Virus record (IMG/VR): IMGVR_UViG_3300030388_000434 | Location: 1 to 25,273 of that record | DNA length: 25,273 nucleotides | Origin: a virus | Strand: one strand, 5' to 3' | In this document: positions 15,676 through 24,058 of the stretch, one piece after another | Layout of the letters: each line of letters begins with the position of its first letter | Numbering within the stretch: the stretch's first letter is position 1 | Notes under the pieces: generated by a model | Told to the model about the DNA's origin: nothing | The model's database searches: none | The model's input: the letters and a program-made list of their open reading frames with translations, nothing else | Position numbers and translations under genes: made by a program

Positions 15676-16431
15676 ATGGCTGAAAAAGCAAAAGATGACT
15701 GGGTCATCAAAGACAGGTTATATGAATTAACTACGGGTAAAGAACCTTTAGTATTTACATTAGCAACAACTCATAGCAGAACAAAAAGTATGTTATGGTT
15801 TGATCCAATAAAAAATCAACAAAGAGAATTAAGATACGCAACAAATCAACACTCGCCTTTCGTAGACGAACAAAATGGCCAATGCATTATGGGCCGAATT
15901 GTTTTTAGAAACGGAAAGCTTAATGTTAAAAAAGAAGAAGTTGCCTTACAAAAATTATTATCATTATATCATCCTTGTTTAGGAATGTTTTATGAAGAAT
16001 ACAAACCTCTAGAAATAGCTACTAATGAAGTAGAATGGATTGAGTATGAAATGCAAGCAATGAATATGGCAAAAGCTTTATCAGTAGAAGAAGCAGAGGC
16101 TATCATGCGTGTAGAAATTGGAGAAAAAGTAAATGACTTATCTTCAACAGAATTAAAAAGAGATGTATTAATATTTTCTAGAAAACAACCAATATTGTTT
16201 TTAGAATTAGCAACTGACGAAAACACTCAACTTAGAAGTTTTGGAGCAAGAGCAGTTGAACAAGGAATATTAAAACTATCACAAGATCAAAGAACTTTTA
16301 CTTACGGTAAAAATGGTCGAAAAGTAATGACTGTACCATTTGATGAGCATCCATATTCGGCATTAGCCTCATGGTTTAAAACAGATGAAGGTATGGAAGT
16401 TTACAAAGCAATTGAAAAAAGACTAAAATAG
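15676..16431 (+). CDS. Unrecognised 251-residue protein after the capsid gene
   Basis: I do not recognise the family. The protein is soluble, 251 residues, with no membrane or signal segment. It has a beta-rich first third (including L-V-F-T-L-A-T-T-H-S), a helical acidic centre (V-E-E-A-E-A-I-M-R-V-E at about 137-147) and a C-terminus with a Y-G-K-N-G-R-K segment and D-E-H-P-Y, ending in a helix. Being directly after the capsid gene, it may be a head-completion or decoration protein; this is position-based only. It sits between a terminator and a region of interlocking inverted repeats, so it may be controlled separately. Confidence 0.55.
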   Translation: MAEKAKDDWVIKDRLYELTTGKEPLVFTLATTHSRTKSMLWFDPIKNQQRELRYATNQHSPFVDEQNGQCIMGRIVFRNGKLNVKKEEVALQKLLSLYHPCLGMFYEEYKPLEIATNEVEWIEYEMQAMNMAKALSVEEAEAIMRVEIGEKVNDLSSTELKRDVLIFSRKQPILFLELATDENTQLRSFGARAVEQGILKLSQDQRTFTYGKNGRKVMTVPFDEHPYSALASWFKTDEGMEVYKAIEKRLK

Positions 16432-16432
16432 T

Positions 16433-16470
16433 CACCTTATAGCGATAGGCTGCTGAAAGGTGGCCTATAA
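16433..16470 (+). promoter_or_regulatory. Interlocking inverted repeats between genes
   Basis: C-A-C-C-T-T (16433-16438) pairs with A-A-G-G-T-G (16457-16462), and A-T-A-G-G-C (16445-16450) pairs with G-C-C-T-A-T (16463-16468). A third pair is T-T-A-T-A-G (16437-16442) with C-T-A-T-A-A (16465-16470). These cannot all form together, so the RNA may switch between hairpins. It has no T-run, so it is not an obvious terminator. Confidence 0.45.
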
Positions 16471-16493
16471 CTATATTAAATAAAAAATAAATT

Positions 16494-17261
16494 ATGGCTG
16501 TAAGCGTAGATACTGTTTATCAAAGAGTATTAGCAATACTTAACAAAGAACAAAGAGGTTTTGTTACTCCACAAGAGTTTAACTTATTTGCTAATCAAGC
16601 TCAATTAGATATATTTGAACAATATTTTTATGACATTAACCAATATGGCAGAGTGCCCGGTAATGACACACAATATTCAGATATGCTTAACATCCTTAAT
16701 GAAAAAATAAACTTGTTTGAAACAAATGCAGCAATGGTTTACAATGCTGTGACAAACTATTGGTCAACTCCGGCTAATTTATATCGATTAGGAACAGTAG
16801 TGTATGGTAACGAAGTAACTTCACTATCACTATATCCAACACCTAACACATCGGTAACAACCACTAATTATGTGGAAGCAGAGCGAACAAGCTATAACGC
16901 TTATTTATCTATTGCTCAATCAGAATATTTAAAACCCACAAATTCAAGACCAGTATTTGTAGCTAATCAATCAGGCTATAGAATATATGGATCTGAAGTA
17001 GCAAATAATGCTGAAAAAATAACAAACGTATCAACAAATTATATAAGAGTACCTTTAGAAGCGGCTTGGGGCTATCAAATGGTTTATGGAGAAGCTTTAT
17101 ATGATCCAACCACTTCTGTAAACTTTGAATTGCATGATTCAGAAGAAACTGAATTAGTAATAAAAGTATTAGAATTTGCTGGGCTAGCTATTAAAGATAT
17201 ACAAATGTATCAAATTGCTAACAGTATAGAAACGCAAACTAATCAACAAGAAAAACAATAA
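16494..17261 (+). CDS. Probable head-tail connector / tail accessory protein 1
   Basis: 255 residues. The N-terminal helix (V-Y-Q-R-V-L-A-I-L-N-K-E-Q-R-G-F, then F-N-L-F-A-N-Q-A-Q-L-D-I-F) recurs in proteins of marine phages that lie between capsid and tail genes and are placed as P22 gp4-like or ring-type connectors. The rest is mixed and soluble. Position and the following gene (three bases later) agree with a role joining portal and tail. The assignment is from family memory and position, with no diagnostic active residue. It could also be another structural protein. Confidence 0.55.
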   Translation: MAVSVDTVYQRVLAILNKEQRGFVTPQEFNLFANQAQLDIFEQYFYDINQYGRVPGNDTQYSDMLNILNEKINLFETNAAMVYNAVTNYWSTPANLYRLGTVVYGNEVTSLSLYPTPNTSVTTTNYVEAERTSYNAYLSIAQSEYLKPTNSRPVFVANQSGYRIYGSEVANNAEKITNVSTNYIRVPLEAAWGYQMVYGEALYDPTTSVNFELHDSEETELVIKVLEFAGLAIKDIQMYQIANSIETQTNQQEKQ

Positions 17262-17264
17262 TAG

Positions 17265-18188
17265 ATGGCTTTAATAAATCAAACACAAGAAGAATATTAC
17301 TTAGGTCCCGATGGATTATGGGATAGTAATGACGAGAATTACGGTGGCTATCAATTTGTTAGTATTTCTGATATTATAAATAACTTCATGGTTGTTTATG
17401 TTGGCGAAGATAAAATAATAAGTAAAGTTAAAAGAACAGATGTTGCGTTTTATGCTCAAAGAGCTATACAGGAATTTAGTTTTGATACTTTACCTCAAAC
17501 CAAATCTGTTGAAATAGAATGTCCTCCGGGCTTGTATATGGTCATGCCACAAGATTATGTTAACTACACTAAGTTATCATGGGTTGATAGCGCAGGGGTT
17601 GAAAGAATACTATATAGAACCGATTTAACAAGCAATCCTTTACCATATGCTCAAGATAGCAATTATCAATATGTATTTGATGAAAACGGTGAAGTAGCAT
17701 ATCCTCAGCCTTCCGAAACTTTAGAAAGATGGAATAAAAATTCAGAATTTCCTTTAAGTGGATCTGAGAACGGATGGAATGCATGGGAAAACAATCCAGA
17801 CTTATTAAATTTATTTGCTTACGGCGGAAGATTTGGATTAAATCCAGAACAATCACAAGCAAATGGTGTATTTTATGTAGATCATACTAAAGGTATGATT
17901 AGGTTTAGCTCTAATGTAAGAGGTAAAATTGTAACAATGAGATACATAAGCGACGGATTGGGTACTGAAGAAGATATGACCGTTCATAAATTTGCAATTG
18001 ACGCTATATATAAATATATAACCCACGCCATATTGTCTACTAGATCGAACGTGCAAGAATACGCTATTCAAAGATTTAAAAAAGAAATGGTAGCAGCAAG
18101 AAGAAATGCAAAAATTCGTTTGTCAGAACTTAAAAATGATTTGATGGCGCAAGTAATGAGAAACCAATCCAAATGGATTAAATCGTAA
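17265..18188 (+). CDS. Probable head-tail connector / tail accessory protein 2
   Basis: 307 residues, beginning three bases after the previous stop. Recognisable elements: I-I-N-N-F-M-V-V-Y-V-G, an R-T-D-V-A-F-Y-A-Q-R-A-I-Q-E-F helix (about 63-77), then P-P-G-L-Y-M-V-M-P-Q-D-Y-V-N and a Trp/Asn/Glu-rich middle. The C-terminus is basic and helical (E-M-V-A-A-R-R-N-A-K-I-R-L-S-E-L). This matches a type of protein preceding the giant tail protein in marine podo-like phages. A ring or tail-accessory role is inferred from that context. No membrane segments are visible. Confidence 0.55.
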   Translation: MALINQTQEEYYLGPDGLWDSNDENYGGYQFVSISDIINNFMVVYVGEDKIISKVKRTDVAFYAQRAIQEFSFDTLPQTKSVEIECPPGLYMVMPQDYVNYTKLSWVDSAGVERILYRTDLTSNPLPYAQDSNYQYVFDENGEVAYPQPSETLERWNKNSEFPLSGSENGWNAWENNPDLLNLFAYGGRFGLNPEQSQANGVFYVDHTKGMIRFSSNVRGKIVTMRYISDGLGTEEDMTVHKFAIDAIYKYITHAILSTRSNVQEYAIQRFKKEMVAARRNAKIRLSELKNDLMAQVMRNQSKWIKS

Positions 18189-18193
18189 ACTGA

Positions 18194-21100
18194 ATGGCAG
18201 AGTTAATACACAATTTCACCGGAGCAAAAATGAACAAGGATTTTGATGAAAGACTTGTTCCTAACGGTGAATACCGAGATGCTTTAAATTTAGAAATTGC
18301 TTCTTCTGAAAACTCTCAGGTTGGTGCATTTCAAAATATAAAAGGTAATTTAGAATTACTTAATAAATCTTATAACCCCACTACCGGATCTTACGTAGAA
18401 TGGGGCAATTCGGAATATATTACTTTTTTAGATAATCCTATTTGCATAGGTGCAAAATCTGACGAAAACTCTGATGAGGTGTATTGGTTTATAGCTTCTG
18501 ATACGGTTAGTGTTATAGCTTCTTATAATACAAAAACAAAACTAACAAGTCCTTTGTTGGTAGACACACAAAACATTTTAAAATTTAGCTCTAGTAGTTT
18601 AATTACTGGGATTAATATATTGGAAGGTATGTTAATATGGACAGACAATCAAACTGAGCCTAAAAAAATAACAATAAAAGATTGGACAAGCTCTACAGCA
18701 GATTTTGTAACTCATTCAAAAATTTATGGTAGAAATTTTGTTGAATCTGACTTAACAGTAATAAAAAGATATCCTTTACAACCGCCTACTATAACTTCTT
18801 TCTCTTCAGAAGGAGGAATTAATGTGGACACTACTGCTAGTTATTGTTTTGCTGAAACGCCTACGGGTGCTCCTGCCGGAACAATTGAGCCAATGACTCC
18901 TGAGAGCGGCCCTCAAAGTATAACTTGGTTGTCAAATACCTTACCTGTATATATAGTTGGAAATATATTATTGTTTACTAATTCAGAAAATGATCCTTTA
19001 GATGCTGACGGTATAATACGAGTTGAAGTATTAAGTATTATAGGAAATCAAAACGGAGCTATAGTTCAAGTATTGTCTGTTGGACAAGGCGCTGAAAATC
19101 AAACTTTAGATAACACTTCTTTTGATGTTACCTTAGAGCAAGATACCCCTTTCTTTGAAATGGTTTTTGCTAGATTTGGGTACAGATATAAATATAAAAA
19201 TAACGAAGTATCAGCATTTTCACCGTTTACTAATCCAGCTTTTATACCAGGGCAATTTAACTATTCTCCTAGCCAAGGCTATAATTTAGGTATGGTTAAC
19301 AATGTAAGAGAGCTAGTTATATCTAATTTTAGACCAGACGCAACCGCATACCCTGATGTTGTATCTGTTGACATATTATACAAAGCAACAAACAATTCTA
19401 ATGTATATGTTGTAGATACTTTTGAACCTAACGATCCCGAGTGGATTGCAGGTGCCGGAGAAAATGGTTCTTTTACAATAGAAAGTGAAATAATAACTTC
19501 TGTAGTAAATGCAAATCAATTACTTAGACCTTATGATAATGTGCCTAGAAAAGCTTTAGCTCAAGAAATTACAGCTAATAGATTAATATACGGTAATTAT
19601 ACACAAAACTTTAATTTATTTAGTATTGGCGGACAGCCTTTTAAAACTATATTAACAGTTGGACAATCAACAAGCACTGTATCTGCAGAATTAGATGATT
19701 TCGGAAATTCTTTAGGTACAAGTATAGACGGTGAAAATGTAGCTTCTTCTGTAAAATCAATAAGAACATATCAAATAGGTGTTGCTTATATAGATAAGTA
19801 CGGCAGAACTACTCCTGTATTTACTAGCAAGCAAGCCTCTGTTACTATTCCAAAAGCAAACGCTTTATTTTCTACAAAGCTTACAGCTCAATTAACTTAT
19901 GACCCAAATGGAAATTCTACAATAGTTCCTTATTATGAGGGTAATACACAATTTCCTTATTTTAAATATTACGTAAAAGAAACATCTCAAGAGTATTACA
20001 ATCTAGCATTGGATAGGTTTTACGATGCCGAAGACGGAAATCTCTGGTTGTCTTTTCCTTCTGCTGAAAGAAACAAAGTAGATGAAGAAACTTTTATAAT
20101 ATTAAAAAAAGAACACGACAACAGCACTCCTGTTACTCAAAACGCAAGATATAAAATTATTGCAATTGAAAATGAAGCACCTACTTACTTAAAAGAAACA
20201 AAGCTTTCTATGGGTAAGCTGTCTACGACATTTACTATTGCAGGATTTCCTATACAAGGAACAAATGAAATAGAAGTTAATCAAGAAGATTTTGATGAGC
20301 AATTTGGTATTACTGCTAGATCAACATCAGGTCTTATATTGCGAGTTACAAGTGGTGCTGATGCTAGTAATTATTATAAAATAAGTACTTTTGGATTAAA
20401 TACTCAAGTAACCCCTAATTTAGTTAGAATAACGGTTTCTAAAGCTTTTGGTGCAGATATGAATTTCACCTCTACAGAACCTTATGGTTTTAATAATAAA
20501 GTACAAGATTTAAAATTAGAATTAGCTTCGGTAGAATTACAAAACAAACCTGAGTTTACTGGTAGATTTTTTGTAAAAGTTTTTCAAGATGCTTTACTAG
20601 AATCAAAAATAGCAAGTGCTAGAAGTTCTGTTAACGCTACTTATATTAGAAAAGCTTTAGGTTATTTATACTATTTAACGGGAAATCATAGCTCAAAGAG
20701 TTTTTGGGGACAAGGTAATTTTGGCGGAAACAATTGGACTAAGCCAGATTCTCAAGGTGAGGGTGAAAGATTATTTATAGACGAAATTCGAACTGATGGA
20801 TTAAGTGCCCTGGGTACAGGTTTTAATAGCGCTAATAAAATGCAAGTTAGTTTTGCTGGAGGATATGGAGAATATAAAAGTGCTGGACTATTCAATAGTA
20901 ATCCAGCTTTATTAGAGCAATTAAATAGCGGACGTGGTTTATTCAGATTTATAAACGCAGGTAATGGAAAATCAGATCCAGACGGAACCATATATCAAAT
21001 GACCAATTCTAAGGAACAAAGAAGTTATACGTACAAAAAACGAAACTTTTTTACTGATTTCGGAGAGGCTGACAATACTACTAATCAAATTACTAGATGG

Positions 21101-24046
21101 ACAATAGACTTTAGAGTAGCAGATTCTACTTGGCAAGGTATTCAATGGGATCCTAGCTCTGATGACGGATCTGTTGATGAATGGAATGTAAACACTAGTA
21201 ACTATGACAACTCTTATATAGGCTTAGAGTTTATAGAAATTTCATCAGAGGATGGTAGTTTTACTACAAATGACCCAGCTATATTTGAAACTGAACCTAA
21301 AGAAGCTGCGGAGTTAGATATATATTATGAAATTCCAAAAATATATGAAAAAGCTGAAGCAGGGAATATACATGCATTAGATTTTTTTAATTGTTATTCT
21401 TTTGGTAACGGTGTAGAGTCTGATAGAATACGTGATGATTTTAATCAACCTACTATTGAAAACGGTGTTAAAGCTTCAGCAACTTTAGACGAACCATACC
21501 AGGAAGAGCATCGAAGCAATGGATTAATATTTTCACAAATATTTAATTCTGTCTCAGGGGTTAATGGATTAAATCAATTTATACAAGCAGAAGCTATAAC
21601 TAAAGACGTGAATCCTGAATACGGTAGCATACAAAAGCTACACGGAAGAGATACTAATTTAGTAACTTTGTGTGAAAATAAATCACTTAAAATATTAGCA
21701 AATAAAGATGCTTTATTTAATGCTGATGGCAGTAGCAATGTAACTTCTAATAATGCTGTTTTAGGGTCAAGCGTTACTTTTCAGGGAGAATTTGGTATTG
21801 CAACTAATCCAGAATCATTTGCTGAGTTTGGATTTAGAATGTATTACACAGATGCTAACAGAGGTACCGTAATAAGACTTTCAAATGATGGTATTACGGA
21901 AGTATCTGATTATGGAATGCATGGCTTTTTCTCGGACAATCTTAAGTTAAATAAAAAGATTGTGGGTACATGGGACATGGAAAAAAAGAACTACAACGTT
22001 AGTCTTTCTGCTTTAACTCCATACTGGCAACAAACTTTAGGTGCTGGAAAATTTGATAGAACAAATCCAGATCCAGCGTGTGGACAATTTTTAAATACAA
22101 AACCTACTTTAAGCACGACTATATCTTATAAAGAAGATGTAAACGGATGGACTTCAAGAAAAGTTTTTATTCCAGAGGCTGGGGTTTATTTAAATAACAT
22201 CTATTACACTTTTAAAAATGGTAGAGTTTGGGAGCACAACTCAAATCCTCTATACAATAATTTTTACGATAGAGGGCCAAGCGATAATAGATTTGCGGCT
22301 TTTTATGAAAGCTCGTTTACTACAATTTTTAACGAACAACCTCAAATGGTTAAAGGTTTTAAAACTGTAAATTATAGTGGTACAGAATCTAAAGACTATG
22401 TATATAGAGTGGGAGCAAGTTTACAAACTTATTCCTTAGAGCAGATTCAAGCTCAAAGATTAATTCCTACTTCTTTTGCAACAACTAAAGGATGGTATGT
22501 AAATTCAATTGTAACAGATCTTCAAGAAGGAGAGGTTAAAAGCTTTATTGATAAAGAAGGTAAATATTATAATTATATTAAAGGACTTAACACATTTTTT
22601 ACTACTAACTGTGACAACAATGTAGACTCACAGGAATTTAATGTTCAAGGTATTGGTAGAGCAACAACTATTGTAGCACCTCCAGTTGAAGATTTCACAG
22701 TTACAAATCAATTGGATCCTGCGTGTTTTAATGATCTTGTACCTCCAGTTTTACAGAATCAAAGTTTCCAAGGTGTAGAAGATCTTGTAGGTAATTTTAG
22801 TGTTACTGAAACAAATTTTTGTTCTTCAACTATAACTTTTGCTTTAATAACTGATTCAACTACTGGTGGTGATTTAATATTTAACGCTAATGGTAGCTTT
22901 ACTTTTACTCCTAGTTTAAATTACAATGGTGATGCTGGCTCTTTTACCGCGGTAGCTTGTTGCAATAATCTTTGCAGCGATCCAGCTCAAATGAGTATTA
23001 ATATAGCGCCTGTTGCAGAAGATCCATACTTTACAACAACTCCACCTAACACCACTGGGTTAACTATTGGTGAGGTTTGGACTTATAATCCTATAGGTAT
23101 TGCAGATCCTGATCATGCTTCTACTCTTTTAAGTATAAATACCGTTGTTGGTATGCCAAGTTGGATGAGCCAACCTGTTGCCTTAAATGATGGCACTGGA
23201 AATTGGTATATTCCTAATAGTACAGTAACTTCTGGAGGCGAAAGCATAGACTTTACAATGACTGTTGTTGATCCTGACGGAAACACAGGTACGCAACAAG
23301 TGGTTGGGGATACTATTGTAGATGCTTTAAATGGTTTTGAATTTCTAATTACGACTAGGGTAGCTCAAAGCGCTAGAACTTACACAGATCCTAGCACAGG
23401 CGTTGTAACATCAATGACTTCTACAGCTGGGAGCGAGCATGGTTGTAATAGAGGAACTTATAAAATTTTAGGTAACAATGTATTTGTTAGTAGAGTATAT
23501 GTGGGTAACGGGTATGAAACTAAAGATTACCAGTTTACCGCACCTAAAGGATTTAATGGAGCTGATTTATTTGATACTTTTACAGTTGATAGCAATGGAA
23601 ATGCGAATAGCACTACAGGTGATGTAGAGGGACCAACTACTGTACCATCTGCTGTAAGTCAAGGTACAACGTCTACTTTGTTAATAGATTGTTCTGTAGC
23701 AGGAGTAGCTTGCCAGAAATACATAACTAATCAAGATACTTTTACATATTACTCAGATCCGCTTCCTGCAGCTCCTTTAGTAGCAGGTTTAGCTTCAGAT
23801 AGATATAATCTTATAACAATAACAGAGGCAATAGCTCAAGCAATTATAAATGGATCGACTGGGCCAAATCCTGAAATTGTTACTTTTGGAATTGAAAGTG
23901 ATACGTATGAGGCCAACGGAGTTAGCAATACTCATGTTGATGGAGTATACATGCAAGTTTTCAAAAATGGTGCAGAAATATATTCAGCAGCGCAACCTAA
24001 TAATTCAGCGGTTACCGTTAATGTTTTAACAGGAGAAATATACTAG
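18194..24046 (+). CDS. Giant tail protein, P22 gp10-like propeller type with Ig/cadherin-like C-terminus
   Basis: 1950 residues. The start (M-N-K-D-F-D-E-R-L-V-P-N-G-E-Y-R-D-A-L-N, residues 13-32) is a signature I know from phage stabilisation-type tail proteins of marine phages, related in concept to P22 gp10. The centre is beta-rich; around residues 1140-1260 the pattern K-L-H-G-R-D-T-N-L-V-T-L-C-E recurs in that family and probably belongs to a propeller. From about residue 1514 it switches to extracellular-type Ig/cadherin-like domains (G-S-F-T-F-T-P-S-L-N-Y-N-G, then D-P-D and W-M-S segments). It probably closes the tail and contributes to host contact. A tail location is confident; domain boundaries are by eye. 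Confidence 0.75.
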   Translation: MAELIHNFTGAKMNKDFDERLVPNGEYRDALNLEIASSENSQVGAFQNIKGNLELLNKSYNPTTGSYVEWGNSEYITFLDNPICIGAKSDENSDEVYWFIASDTVSVIASYNTKTKLTSPLLVDTQNILKFSSSSLITGINILEGMLIWTDNQTEPKKITIKDWTSSTADFVTHSKIYGRNFVESDLTVIKRYPLQPPTITSFSSEGGINVDTTASYCFAETPTGAPAGTIEPMTPESGPQSITWLSNTLPVYIVGNILLFTNSENDPLDADGIIRVEVLSIIGNQNGAIVQVLSVGQGAENQTLDNTSFDVTLEQDTPFFEMVFARFGYRYKYKNNEVSAFSPFTNPAFIPGQFNYSPSQGYNLGMVNNVRELVISNFRPDATAYPDVVSVDILYKATNNSNVYVVDTFEPNDPEWIAGAGENGSFTIESEIITSVVNANQLLRPYDNVPRKALAQEITANRLIYGNYTQNFNLFSIGGQPFKTILTVGQSTSTVSAELDDFGNSLGTSIDGENVASSVKSIRTYQIGVAYIDKYGRTTPVFTSKQASVTIPKANALFSTKLTAQLTYDPNGNSTIVPYYEGNTQFPYFKYYVKETSQEYYNLALDRFYDAEDGNLWLSFPSAERNKVDEETFIILKKEHDNSTPVTQNARYKIIAIENEAPTYLKETKLSMGKLSTTFTIAGFPIQGTNEIEVNQEDFDEQFGITARSTSGLILRVTSGADASNYYKISTFGLNTQVTPNLVRITVSKAFGADMNFTSTEPYGFNNKVQDLKLELASVELQNKPEFTGRFFVKVFQDALLESKIASARSSVNATYIRKALGYLYYLTGNHSSKSFWGQGNFGGNNWTKPDSQGEGERLFIDEIRTDGLSALGTGFNSANKMQVSFAGGYGEYKSAGLFNSNPALLEQLNSGRGLFRFINAGNGKSDPDGTIYQMTNSKEQRSYTYKKRNFFTDFGEADNTTNQITRWTIDFRVADSTWQGIQWDPSSDDGSVDEWNVNTSNYDNSYIGLEFIEISSEDGSFTTNDPAIFETEPKEAAELDIYYEIPKIYEKAEAGNIHALDFFNCYSFGNGVESDRIRDDFNQPTIENGVKASATLDEPYQEEHRSNGLIFSQIFNSVSGVNGLNQFIQAEAITKDVNPEYGSIQKLHGRDTNLVTLCENKSLKILANKDALFNADGSSNVTSNNAVLGSSVTFQGEFGIATNPESFAEFGFRMYYTDANRGTVIRLSNDGITEVSDYGMHGFFSDNLKLNKKIVGTWDMEKKNYNVSLSALTPYWQQTLGAGKFDRTNPDPACGQFLNTKPTLSTTISYKEDVNGWTSRKVFIPEAGVYLNNIYYTFKNGRVWEHNSNPLYNNFYDRGPSDNRFAAFYESSFTTIFNEQPQMVKGFKTVNYSGTESKDYVYRVGASLQTYSLEQIQAQRLIPTSFATTKGWYVNSIVTDLQEGEVKSFIDKEGKYYNYIKGLNTFFTTNCDNNVDSQEFNVQGIGRATTIVAPPVEDFTVTNQLDPACFNDLVPPVLQNQSFQGVEDLVGNFSVTETNFCSSTITFALITDSTTGGDLIFNANGSFTFTPSLNYNGDAGSFTAVACCNNLCSDPAQMSINIAPVAEDPYFTTTPPNTTGLTIGEVWTYNPIGIADPDHASTLLSINTVVGMPSWMSQPVALNDGTGNWYIPNSTVTSGGESIDFTMTVVDPDGNTGTQQVVGDTIVDALNGFEFLITTRVAQSARTYTDPSTGVVTSMTSTAGSEHGCNRGTYKILGNNVFVSRVYVGNGYETKDYQFTAPKGFNGADLFDTFTVDSNGNANSTTGDVEGPTTVPSAVSQGTTSTLLIDCSVAGVACQKYITNQDTFTYYSDPLPAAPLVAGLASDRYNLITITEAIAQAIINGSTGPNPEIVTFGIESDTYEANGVSNTHVDGVYMQVFKNGAEIYSAAQPNNSAVTVNVLTGEIY

Positions 24047-24058
24047 AAAAAAAACGAT

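Noticed and set aside
16433-16468. Classical H-type pseudoknot
   Set aside because: The two stems interlock, but no bases separate the 3' arms, so a loop could hardly span the first stem; alternative hairpins are more likely.
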